A stretch of 64,000 bases of DNA from Sphingomonas sp. (GTDB lineage: Bacteria > Pseudomonadota > Alphaproteobacteria > Sphingomonadales > Sphingomonadaceae). Positions within the stretch are counted from its first letter, which is position 1, and the number at the start of each line of letters is the position of its first letter. The stretch spans positions 1 through 64,000 of the forward strand of contig NZ_JAGIAM010000001.1 of assembly GCF_017744835.1 (NCBI RefSeq), in the 5' to 3' direction. Below the pieces are notes generated by a model that searched no databases, was not told the origin of the DNA, and saw nothing but the letters and a program-made list of their open reading frames with translations. Below, piece after piece: positions 59,901 through 64,000 of this stretch. The position numbers were made by a program, and so were the translations under genes.

Positions 59901-62900
59901 CTGCACGACGGCGAGGTCCGCCGGTCCGATGCCCGCCGCGAAATCGATCCGGTCGGTGCCGCCCGCATCTCGAATGCGGTCATACCCGTCGCCAGCGGCG
60001 AACTTGTAGATGTCGTTCCCCGATCCCCCGAACAGCAAGTCGTCGCCCGTGCCGCCGGAGAGCACGTCGTCGCCCGTCCATTGGTTCGCCGAATCCGAGC
60101 CATAGAGCGTGTCGTCGCCGCTGCCGCCCGAGAGGATGTCGCTGCCGCGGCCGCCGATCAGCACGTCGTCGCCAGCCTCGCCCGCCAGCTTGTCGTTGCC
60201 GAAACCTCCGTCGAGCGTGTCGTCGCCGGCGCCGCCGGCCAGCAGATCGTTGCCGCCCAGCCCGCTGAGCGAGTCGTTGCCGCCGTTGCCGAAGATGCGG
60301 TCGTCGAGCGGCCCGCCGACGAGAATATTGTCGCCGTCGTCCGCAGCGGTGCTCAGCGAGTTGACGCTGATTTGCTGATAGGCGGTGGTCAGGGCCGCGG
60401 TGCCGCCGGCGAAATAGGCGCCGCCGTCGTACGGAGCGGGGTCGGCCGAGCGCACCGTCAACGACCCGGTCTCGACGACCCAGCCCGCGATGCCCGTTTC
60501 GGCGCCGGCATTGGTCAGCGGCAGGTTCACGCCGTTGAGCGTCACTGCGATCGCGTCGATATAGCCGTCGTTGTTTGTCCCGCTGAGGCGCGAATGGGCC
60601 TGATAGATGCGGATGGCGACCGCGCCGTCCGGCGCCTCGGCCGACAGGGTGCGTTCGGTCCAGGTCGTGGGCGCCGTATAAGCTGCCCAGGTGATCGGGC
60701 CGATCAGGCTGCCATTGGCGTCGACGAAGCCGATGCCCATGCGCGCCTGATCGTTGGAGCTGCCCTGAACATAGGTGTTCTGCCGCCAGGTGACGGTGAC
60801 GGTGCCCGCGATCTCCTCTCGGGCGATGGGGACTCCGCCGAAGTTGGCTGCGGTGAGGTCGTTCGAGTTCACTCCGACAAGGCGCAGCACCGCGCGATCG
60901 AAGCCGGCGTCGTTGCGAAGCAGGATGACGGTATCGGCGCCGTCCTGACTGAGGCGCAGCCGGCCTTCCTCGAACGGATTGGGATTGGCCGACGACAGGC
61001 GGATGACGTCGCCCGAATCGCCGGGCTGGAAGTCGGTGACGACGTCCGCGACGAAATTGTCGGGAATATTGAAGGTCGGGAGGAAGCGATAAGTGTCACG
61101 GCCGGCGCCGCCGGTCATGGTGTCGACGCTGCTGTCGGCGACGATATCGCCGAAGATGTCGTTGCCGTCGCCGCCGCGCATCGTGTCGGCGCCCGCGCCG
61201 CCGCTGAGGAAGTCGTCGCCCGCACCGCCGGTCAACACATCGGCGTCGGGAGTCCCGTAGATCGACTCGCCGGTGGTCGCGACATCCTCGCTCAGGCGCG
61301 ACTGGACGTCGGCGAGCGTGAGGGTGATCCCGCTCGCGGCGATCACGAAGCTCTCGATGGTGTCCGCCGCAGTGCCCGCGAGCGCCTGGCGCACGACGAT
61401 CTTGTCGGTGCTGCTGCCGAAGCGGATCGTGAGGTCGTTGGCGTCGACGCCGGTGCGGCTGAAGCGGATCTGGCCGAGGCTGTACCCCTCGATCCGCAGC
61501 GTGTCGGCCGTCGCGTCGCCATTGTCGTCGATCTCGTCCTGGCCGTCGCCGGCCGCGAACACGTAAGCGTCGCCGCCCGCGCCGCCGACCAGCCGGTCCT
61601 TGCCGCTGCCGCCCGCGAGCCGATCGGCGCCCGCGCCGCCGTCGAGCACGTCATTGTCCGCGCCGCCAGAGAGCTGGTCGTCGCCGGCGTTGCCGGTCAG
61701 CGTGTCGTTGCCGCCCTGCCCCGCGAGCGTGTCGTTGCCGCTCGAGCCATTGTAGACGTCGACGCCCGGCGTTCCCGACGTCGCGCGGATCGCCATCTCG
61801 GCGGCGGTCCACACGGTGCCATCGGCGAAGCGCAGTTCCTCGACGGCATTGGCAGAGCCGTTGATCTGGTTGACCAGAGTCAGCCGGTCGCCATTGGCGC
61901 CGATCTTGAGGACGAGGCCGGTGGTGCCCTGCTGGACGATGGTGACGTCCGACGCAGCGATCCCGGTGCCGAGCTCGATCCGATCGAGCCCGCCGGTGTC
62001 GGTGATCGTGTCCTGACCGTCGCCCGCATTGAAGCGGTAGACGTCGTTGCCGGCATTGCCGGCCAGGCTGTCGTCGCCCCGGCCGCCGATCAGTATATCG
62101 TCGCCAACGTCGCCGGTGAGGCTGTCGTTGCCCGTGCCGCCGTCGAGCGTGTCGTTGCCGCCCAGCGCGTTGATCGAATCGTCACCGGCGCCGCCCGAAA
62201 TGGTATCGGCGTTGCCCGAGCCGTAGATGACATCGCGGCCGCCGGTCGACGCCTGCGACATCGTGAGAAGCTGCGCGTGTGTCCAGACGGTGCCGTCGGC
62301 GAAGCGCACTTCCTCGATCGCATTGCCCGCAGTGTTGAGCGCCCCGGCGAGGACGATACGATCGGCCGCGCCGATCTTGAGCACCAGGTTGGCCGAACCC
62401 TGCTGCACCACCTGCACATTGGCCGGGGCGATGTCGGCACCGAACACGATCCGGTCGACGCCGGCAGTATCGGTGATCGTGTCCTGCCCGTCGCCTGCGT
62501 TGAAGCGATAGACGTCGTCGCCGGCGTTGCCGACCAGACTGTCGTCGCCCCGCCCGCCGATCAGCGTGTCGTCGCCGACGTCGCCGGTCAGGCTGTCGTT
62601 GCCCAAGCCGCCGTCGAGCGTGTCGTTTCCGCCGAGCGCGTTGATCGAATCATCGCCGGCGCCGCCCGAGATCGTGTCGGCTGCGCTCGTGCCGTAGAGG
62701 ACGTCGCGGCCATCGGTCGACGCCTGCGACATCACGAGCAGCTGGGCATGCGTCCATATGGTGCCGTCTGCGAAGCGCACTTCCTCGATCGCATTGGCCG
62801 CGGTGTTGAGCGCGCCGGAGAGCACGATACGGTCGGTTGCGCCGATCTTGAGCAGGAGATTGGCCGAGCCCTGCTGTACGACGTGCACATCGGCCGGCGC

Positions 62901-64000
62901 GATGCTGGCGCCGAGTTCGATCCGATCAACGCCCGCGGTGTCGGTGATCGTGTCCTGCCCATCGCCCGCATTGAAGCGGTAGACGTCGTTGCCGGCATTG
63001 CCGACCAGGCTGTCGTTCCCGCGACCGCCGATCAGTATGTCGTCACCGACGTCGCCCGTCAGGCTGTCGTTGCCCGAGCCGCCGTCGAGCGTGTCGTTGC
63101 CGCCCAGCGCGTTGATCGAATCGTCGCCAGCGCCGCCCGAGATGGTGTCGGCGGCGCTGGTGCCGTAGATGACGTCGCGGCCGTCGGAGGGCAGCTGCGA
63201 CATCGCAAGCAGCTGGGCATGCGTCCACACCGTGCCGTCGGCGAAGCGCACTTCCTCGATCGCATTGGCCGCCGTGCTGAGCGCATTGACCAGCGTCACG
63301 CGGTCGCCCGAAGTGCCGCGGCGCAGGACGAGGTTGGTCGAACCCTGCTGGAACACCTGGATGTCGGCCGGGCCGATACCAGCGCCGAACTCGATCCGGT
63401 CGACGCCGGCGGTGTCGGTGATCGAGTCCTGCCCGTCCCCGGCTTCGAAGCGATAGATGTCGTCGCCGTCGCCGCCGTTCAGCGTGTCGCCGCCGCGCCC
63501 GCCGACGAGGATATCGGCGCCCGCGTCGCCGCTCAGGCTGTCGTCGCCCGCGTCGCCGTACAGCGTGTCATTGTCCGCGCCGCCGCTGAGGCTGTCGGCG
63601 TTGCCGCCGCCATAGAGCGTGTCGTTGCCGGCCCCGCCGCTCAGCGTGTCGCGCCCATCGGTGGCCGCCGTCGTGACGGCATATTCCGACAGGCGCACAT
63701 TATCGAGCGACGCCCCTACGCCATCGACCGTGCCGAGTCCGCGGAATGAGAGCTTGTTGGCGCCCTCCGCCGCGGCGACGAACAGAGTCGCGGGCCGCAT
63801 GTTGGTTCCCGTGACGCTGTAGGACGCGATCACCACGTCGTTCCACAGCACTTCGAACGGGCCGCTCGCCGCACTGGTGCGATTGGCATAGTCGAAGCGC
63901 AGCATCAGCTGCTGGCCGGCAGCGAGCCCGGTAAACTGCTGCGAGATGGTGACGTTGCCGTTGCTGCCGGTCGAATCGAGATCGAGCCAGAAGCTGCCAT
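44928..64000 (-). CDS. Giant RTX/cadherin-like adhesin, 5' end beyond window
   Basis: One frame spans 19.07 kb without interruption, giving at least 6,356 residues; it is still open at the right edge, so the true N-terminus lies outside. In N-to-C order: a jelly-roll-like domain (64000 to about 63680); RTX blocks with GGxGxDxLxGG nonapeptides, including three near-identical 157-residue units (61758-63170); two further jelly-roll-like domains (about 60840-60360 and 59690-59265); cadherin/Ig-like arrays of the NDAPVAVDD...EDTxLxI...LLANDxDxDGD type (about 57290-55140, 53600-52300, 50950-49000); an RTX block (about 55130-53770); a 97-residue repeat array (47541-48995); a last RTX block (about 46980-46720); and two EF-hand-like regions (SPIILDLDGNGV and SPVVLDLDGNGV, about 46580 and 45880). 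The C-terminus fits type I secretion; no HlyB/HlyD/TolC genes are in the window. Confidence 0.93.
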   Translation of the reverse strand, partial: GSFWLDLDSTGSNGNVTISQQFTGLAAGQQLMLRFDYANRTSAASGPFEVLWNDVVIASYSVTGTNMRPATLFVAAAEGANKLSFRGLGTVDGVGASLDNVRLSEYAVTTAATDGRDTLSGGAGNDTLYGGGNADSLSGGADNDTLYGDAGDDSLSGDAGADILVGGRGGDTLNGGDGDDIYRFEAGDGQDSITDTAGVDRIEFGAGIGPADIQVFQQGSTNLVLRRGTSGDRVTLVNALSTAANAIEEVRFADGTVWTHAQLLAMSQLPSDGRDVIYGTSAADTISGGAGDDSINALGGNDTLDGGSGNDSLTGDVGDDILIGGRGNDSLVGNAGNDVYRFNAGDGQDTITDTAGVDRIELGASIAPADVHVVQQGSANLLLKIGATDRIVLSGALNTAANAIEEVRFADGTIWTHAQLLVMSQASTDGRDVLYGTSAADTISGGAGDDSINALGGNDTLDGGLGNDSLTGDVGDDTLIGGRGDDSLVGNAGDDVYRFNAGDGQDTITDTAGVDRIVFGADIAPANVQVVQQGSANLVLKIGAADRIVLAGALNTAGNAIEEVRFADGTVWTHAQLLTMSQASTGGRDVIYGSGNADTISGGAGDDSINALGGNDTLDGGTGNDSLTGDVGDDILIGGRGDDSLAGNAGNDVYRFNAGDGQDTITDTGGLDRIELGTGIAASDVTIVQQGTTGLVLKIGANGDRLTLVNQINGSANAVEELRFADGTVWTAAEMAIRATSGTPGVDVYNGSSGNDTLAGQGGNDTLTGNAGDDQLSGGADNDVLDGGAGADRLAGGSGKDRLVGGAGGDAYVFAAGDGQDEIDDNGDATADTLRIEGYSLGQIRFSRTGVDANDLTIRFGSSTDKIVVRQALAGTAADTIESFVIAASGITLTLADVQSRLSEDVATTGESIYGTPDADVLTGGAGDDFLSGGAGADTMRGGDGNDIFGDIVADSSVDTMTGGAGRDTYRFLPTFNIPDNFVADVVTDFQPGDSGDVIRLSSANPNPFEEGRLRLSQDGADTVILLRNDAGFDRAVLRLVGVNSNDLTAANFGGVPIAREEIAGTVTVTWRQNTYVQGSSNDQARMGIGFVDANGSLIGPITWAAYTAPTTWTERTLSAEAPDGAVAIRIYQAHSRLSGTNNDGYIDAIAVTLNGVNLPLTNAGAETGIAGWVVETGSLTVRSADPAPYDGGAYFAGGTAALTTAYQQISVNSLSTAADDGDNILVGGPLDDRIFGNGGNDSLSGLGGNDLLAGGAGDDTLDGGFGNDKLAGEAGDDVLIGGRGSDILSGGSGDDTLYGSDSANQWTGDDVLSGGTGDDLLFGGSGNDIYKFAAGDGYDRIRDAGGTDRIDFAAGIGPADLAVVQVGAAIELRILGGRDRIRFEADGGSRIETLAFADGTVWSWDDVLQRSQTGGTGDDTLTFAAGGVRNLIRNGDFSEYDPALVTGSFDWGVRVGSIPGWTDAGGRGFELWPDGSGSSNWLDLEEYNAHMDIRQTVQGLAAGQQLLLTFDHMRRSNAPTGSFEVWWNGQLVAAINSTSPTFRTDTLTLTAVGGDNVLRFVSTGGTSADGVSLDNVGLYDLSTPRSDAARTLDGGAGNDNLLGSAFADILRGGRGDDRLAGGLGDDIYVFARGDGQDVISDVLGANELRFAEGIATGEVRVVAGLSTFALEIVGTGDRVDFGAPASLGMGIQTVRFADGTVWTAATLLAMAQAATAGDDRIPGTAGADVLSGAAGDDTLDALDGNDVLAGGAGFDRLLGGAGDDEYRYALGDGFDVISDSAGTDSLVFAAGISAADIRVEQVRDGSAMVLVIGDNQGRVTIDQALGAGRIETVRFADGTVLTHSELLARVATNVDDTIFGDGDANVLTGKLGDDFLSGGAGDDSYRFARGDGRDTIQDNAASTADRVEIAGYAAADLRFVRRAGSMNDLIVSFADAGDELVLLDSLGGNTGIETIVLTDTGETLSLADIGARLLADASTDGDDVIQGTAGADTITGGKGSDLLVGDAGNDVYIYRRGDGDDRIDAFGSGEDEVRLTDYKLADVVSAVRAGPDSDDLVIVFAGAGDRLILRDALGSANGTSNALVVRFADGTVWDRTAMRARAVSDAQGSGNDNVYGFDGADSFANGAGDDRLIGGAGSDAYSFARGNGNDTIEDLSTAGGNLDTVRFLDFASTDAKVERLFRGSDSVVIRFASSPADSLTIVDALALDSRAIESYTFSDGVTWSRDTMRALLDNRAPIAKDDGFYTVVTGQQLVISAAEILRNDFDADGDALRIVAVDAGDNGVASLDAQGNVLFTATGGYAGPVNIRYTLSDGRNAFGEGGIDVRVRPVATAIADTGFTVNEDQYLTIRVERLLSNDLDGDRMIVGQVFGAKNGTVSLSSDGNIAFTPNADFNGQAEFSYVANTPEGGRAEAKVFITVAPVNDAPVAVGNGGFVTAEGTAFDIDPAALLANDRDVDGDRLTITGLVSSATVEASFNSDGTIRVTPRAYYWGDAYFDYVVTDAAGVTATARVSINVTPVNDAPEPGADRFERTQAGDPILEDDPIVIDTARLIANDIDRDGDKLRVTAVANSHGGTARLLDNGTVLFEPTADFNGDAWFDYQVTDDQGGLAWARATIAYTPVNDRPVAADDNHGSPSLYFLNGTEDTPMVIPIIELLKNDYDPEGYAVKFEQAREAVHGDLRIEGGNIIFTPDADFWGEATFAYTVTDPEGLVDGGVVTLWFANVGDAPPVAGADTIYVFEDVPTTINLSSLLGNDTDIDRDPLRILDWAAERGLNGTLEADAQGNILFTPFRDASASSGFTYRVTDDADGIATGHVDIVIIPSNDDPTVVDDEGFVTPLDIPLVIRVADLIGNDYDIEQADTDGDGTIDVDLDNPNRPRPRFVGVDAVLDPAELAQGNRVAVGSFEVVEFRGEQFVVVRFPQGFTGDVTIEYRIADAEGLQDTGFATASVDSFYGGVLRGSTQIDYVEGGALADTIRTSNSDDHIVALGGNDLIDAGQGNDLIEGGDGDDLIDGGDGADRILGGAGFDTVVFTGATIGVRADLESRVGQGSVAAGDEYVGIEALRGTEFGDQLGGTTGDETLYGEGGDDLLEGRAGADSLYGGQGDDRIKGGAGADRVDGGEGSDTADYFDDTASSGATEGVTISLAAGTASRGDAAGDTLVSIENVIGSDFADVIEGDAGANRLEGHRGDDVLSGGGGDDVLIGGRGADALVGGEGTDTADYALSLEGVTVDMADGTAGSGDAEGDTFSGIEIVNGSYHDDVLRGDGADNILRGGLGADVLDGRGGFDTADYSTSDTAVTVDLSLGKGLAGDAAGDTLISIEKVIGSNAVDTLIGGTGDDWFDGGFANDQLRGGLGSDSYVVGFDSSEDVVTELGAAADTDRVVLGANVLPKDVSLVRMGDDLLIELENDGGFLTDAATIKDHFLGRETGIEEIVFANGTVWDRARMEELVRAGRFNARNDIYRFGVEDQVVVIDPATLVTNDVTEGAERLSLVAVGNERFGTARIREDGMIEFTPAANLNGDAFFDYTVRDEFGRESTARVEVNLSPVNDAPVAVDDGPFTGTEDTILRIRIENLLLNDFDIDGDMEFEQLHIVSLNPLHSDAGAALSPYKDSDYTGAATNVSWKLDGDYVELKIRPDYFGFAGFEYVVADREGATATGHVELYIEPVNDAPRMRNQKQTVRLETTTAITVADLMRYVYDIEGDGYSFVGMHYAANGSATDNGSAVFDQATQTIAYTPERLTSGVESSYIAFDVIDARGAAATLHYQIGVRPLNDAPVARNDYGLRTYEDTLLVIDPAALLANDSDENGDPLHFDGTYRFAENGKARINDQGMIEFRPRDDFNGSAGFEYYISDGRGGTATGWVSITVVPRNDPPVLFDDVASGIEDKTVYVTAAEAFGNDRDLQGDPPFFSSSHVVGQLTTKFLALDFSVVARAGNNDALPDWLGFDPATMRFQGSWPSGQTEPVDVAVFVKDPSNGATYAYRYRFDAADAAGLASGVTLRSAIMSDFTVREAHHSSLEFTAQTMGAGTSVTAHLASGDALPQWLHFDAATWTFTGTPPAGTTAPVDVVLDFAWRATPDAAPVTHSASLSLDPAALPGGVRYDSDVALFDIAHGSFSASLLGGRPLPDWLSFDLDTMTLSRTGFEPDADAPVARLQITFTPDAANLPAGVYTTANEGFTLEFVIDPKKPLDPAINTILHNQAFFAAQGLFAVDLKDAAAISAKRESEVALPAWLGFNGETLSFDGTPPSAYVGQLPVRLDVTGNGATLPTMSILTGVTIDRDFTVKGAGGVSTTTRSEQITINAPRDYNGTLVLEYLAADEKGAVAIDPATLVFNVTPEPEKPVAETDRIALFEAGSASFSVASLMRNDRDDDGDRLRITAIGQPAHGTLTVSLATLEIAPPAALAQAAGAVWSATLADGSALPGWMHVDATTGTVTATVPLDVRSNYSLRFTRLLDGVSSSATLSRSFDGNALTMLSYTPEPGFAGVEPLTYTLTDDAQGAVTGSVELNVRSLFDPPIARADAFTAFEDGVLLIDPATLIANDTDVDGDPIRFLDVLNPLNGSVEFDGEKIRFTPTANFSGAAQFEYRVTDDRHGVSVGTVSVNVLSTNTAPVAAADVFAAVEDTPYEFTAADLLANDSDLDGDTIRFVSLEFDDANGRIIQLPGGRYQFVPDENVFGSVDFRYTITDGRKTATGVFTFDIAAVNDAPIANEDGIFFGDQDVPLVVNLADLLRNDRDVESDTFRIVELLDGDNGSVVQVGDTAVFTPREGYYGDAQFHYRVTDDHGADSIGTVQMIIRPQFDLPVAVSDAGFEMLEDSYIDIDPAVLMANDTVPAGTTLTFLGLTGAGVTALDNGKYRFTPDADFFGQVTLTYAITNENGFAIPTTVSINVLPVADNPLAGDDVLSLTEDQGITIFTSQLLANDVDVDRQAIVLSQILDTHGLTVTDNGIGQLVITPDADFNGDAWFDYEIADSTGARDVGRVKVSIAAVNDAPRFSLVPTLNGTEDQPFSAALPAGIVSDADGDALLVEVRGTGGTALPEWLSYDRRTMTLSGNPPANFNGEIRLEVSAFDGQIEVVRELLVAIAAANDAPTLVAPYADLGATEDTAFDFVIAPGNFSDVDGDALTLSMRLANGDPLPEWARFADGHLTGLPPANFTGALDLEIVASDGSLTVSDFVRLNVGAVNDRPVLVQPLADVAVTEDGAIDFTVPAGSFADADGDALTLSARIAGGGDLPAWLGFAGGRFTGTPPTDFNGTLDIEVTASDGALVASDVFRLSIDPANDAPVIEGPLADVVIAEDHAFSLPIPLDGFRDVDGDPLTLAVTLAGGAPLPGWIGFADGRLSGTPPHDFNGALDIAVTASDGRLSVTDSFKLTVLGVNDAPVLVRLLADLATAEDQPIDLLLDRSAFADVDGDALVFTARQADGTALPGWLAFDGVRFTGTPPANFSGTFDIEVFASDGLLATSDTLRLTVTPVNDAPVLVAPLADRTIEAGSAIDFTIPAGSFVDVEGSALSYAATLADGSALPAWLHFSGGRFTGTAPAGFDGALDIMVTASDGALTTGDPFRLSVVMTNSPPNAADDALFITLQAQELVIARTDLLANDTDPDGDPLTIVGVGGASHGVVSINSDGNIVYLADGGFVGSDSFSYTLSDGTVTDTATVAVRVDSIYTSWSQGSSGTDVLFGNLLKSSHLHGGAGNDLMTGGLEADWLAGGDGNDVLVGLWGDDHLWGNAGDDQLLGGAGLDRAYFFGARSAYSIVTSRGTVRVVDNAPATDGSDGTDTISSIEQLVFKAGETVSVSSPIILDLDGNGVTTVAAEDSDALYDLDGDGLADDTSWIGNTEGFLFLDRDGNGTVTNAGEFSFIDDVAGATSDLAGLKAFDSNADNKLSSADARWADFKVWRDNDGDGAVDSGEILSLATVGLQSLNLVGTAVESTSRFGEVAILNRGSYTTTSGTTRQFVDAALTYFSAASNVPELLERDYVFGSKDSKFRINISGGKMAVASKKARGDVDPEAGLLGASATIRFSNKTIGMLSPVVLDLDGNGVDLVSIKKANARFDMNGDGAGDDTGWISKRDGFLVIDRDDDGRITTGAELSLAAEDEEALSGLEGLARLDSNRDGKVDASDARFAELKLWVDANGNGVSDAGELRTLAAAGIKSIRVTGTASRDRAINIGDGAVLATASFTRTNGTTGTVGDAALAYRPGSGSSTASLSSSSYSATIGNFRYEKRISDADALGSDLQAAIDTLSQSANVPNPLSYFNLPDDPAQFDAMVSADAPAAPATVSDAPRGLRQIYDEALTPVGAASAPASDTDSAQLLALMRQNMASFTGAAMAERLDWKRDDFGLWTL
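47541..48995 (-). repeat. Five exact-period 291-bp (97-residue) tandem repeats
   Basis: The anchor CGGCGCGTCG or its near match recurs at 47541, 47832, 48123, 48414 and 48705, exactly 291 bases apart, then at 48999 (294). Each unit encodes a putative-Ig/cadherin-like domain: an EDxxxDFxxPxGxFxDVDGDALT start, a LPxWLxFxxGRxTGTPP core and a DIEVTASDG end. The constant length implies expansion by unequal recombination with little indel drift. Confidence 0.85.
61758..63170 (-). repeat. Three exact 471-bp (157-residue) tandem RTX modules
   Basis: The anchor GACGTCGCGG (or close variant) falls at 63171, 62700 and 62229 and aligns at 61758, always 471 bases apart. A more diverged fourth module lies at about 63171-63640. 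Each encodes RDVxYGTSAADTISGGAGDD, SINALGGNDTLDGG, a DxYRFNAGDGQDTITDT cap and the EEVRFADGTxWTHAQLL closing strand. Protein identity is high while synonymous sites differ, so the units are old but constrained. Confidence 0.88.

Noticed and set aside
60081..63749. 1,222-codon plus-strand open frame opposite the RTX modules
   Set aside because: Its apparent internal repeats are simply the complement of the 471-bp modules.
63905..64000. Taking the methionine at 63905 as the adhesin start
   Set aside because: The frame stays open to the edge (reading GSFWLDLDSTGS...GLAAGQQL) and matches an internal jelly-roll-like domain, so the real start is outside the window.

Overview
The window looks like about 64 kb of chromosome from a GC-rich alphaproteobacterium, most likely a Sphingomonas-type member of the Sphingomonadaceae (inferred from gene content, not from a search). 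Supporting signs are a Caulobacter-type CtrA response regulator with GANTC and TTAACC motifs upstream, a complete str operon, a TonB/cobalamin uptake operon, a PafA/SPAP-type phosphatase, an RcnB-family protein, and intergenic spaces full of short GC-rich palindromes. I saw no rRNA, tRNA, CRISPR array, transposase or phage gene.

Layout. 1-4958 (minus): str operon, rpsL-rpsG-fusA-tuf, then an intrinsic terminator and the start of rpsJ. The operon has a strong sigma70-like promoter and a ~195-nt leader holding a terminator-like hairpin and a possible 35-codon ORF. 5088-7554: bactofilin, a DUF4142 lipoprotein and a membrane-segment-free chemoreceptor with a possible CBS pair. 7674-12356 (plus): cobalamin riboswitch, then overlapping btuB-btuF-btuC-btuD. 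12569-18261 (plus): a full isobutyryl-CoA to propionyl-CoA route of valine catabolism (mmsA, acyl-CoA dehydrogenase, HIBYL-CoA hydrolase, enoyl-CoA hydratase, mmsB), interrupted by palindromic elements. 18367-23310: exported beta-helix protein, alkaline phosphatase, DsbD. 23383-26602: ATP-grasp / alpha-E / transglutaminase-like operon, whose transglutaminase lacks the usual catalytic Cys. 26789-33975: bpt, threonine ammonia-lyase, an amidohydrolase, ctrA, and a divergent LysR/pirin pair. 34040-38265: wrbA, M15 peptidase, pseudouridine synthase, arfB, free-Met-(R)-sulfoxide reductase, RcnB-like protein. 38708-44108: M28 peptidase, universal stress protein, pdhC, a small membrane protein, a thioesterase and lpd.

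44928-64000 (minus) is one uninterrupted reading frame of at least 6,356 residues that runs off the right edge. It is a giant calcium-binding (RTX) surface or secreted adhesin built from jelly-roll-like domains, RTX blocks, cadherin/Ig-like arrays, a precise 97-residue repeat array and two duplicated EF-hand-like regions near the C-terminus. Its stop codon overlaps the GTG of a 234-residue gene of unknown function, which suggests translational coupling.

Intergenic DNA is the other notable part. There are at least three families of non-coding palindromic repeats: a ~138-bp composite element in two opposite copies; a GGAAGTGGACA / ATCCTACTTTGCAAGG element in three copies; and assorted CCCCTCCC or CCCCGC hairpins. 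There is also a ~218-bp element with long inverted ends that abuts a start codon.
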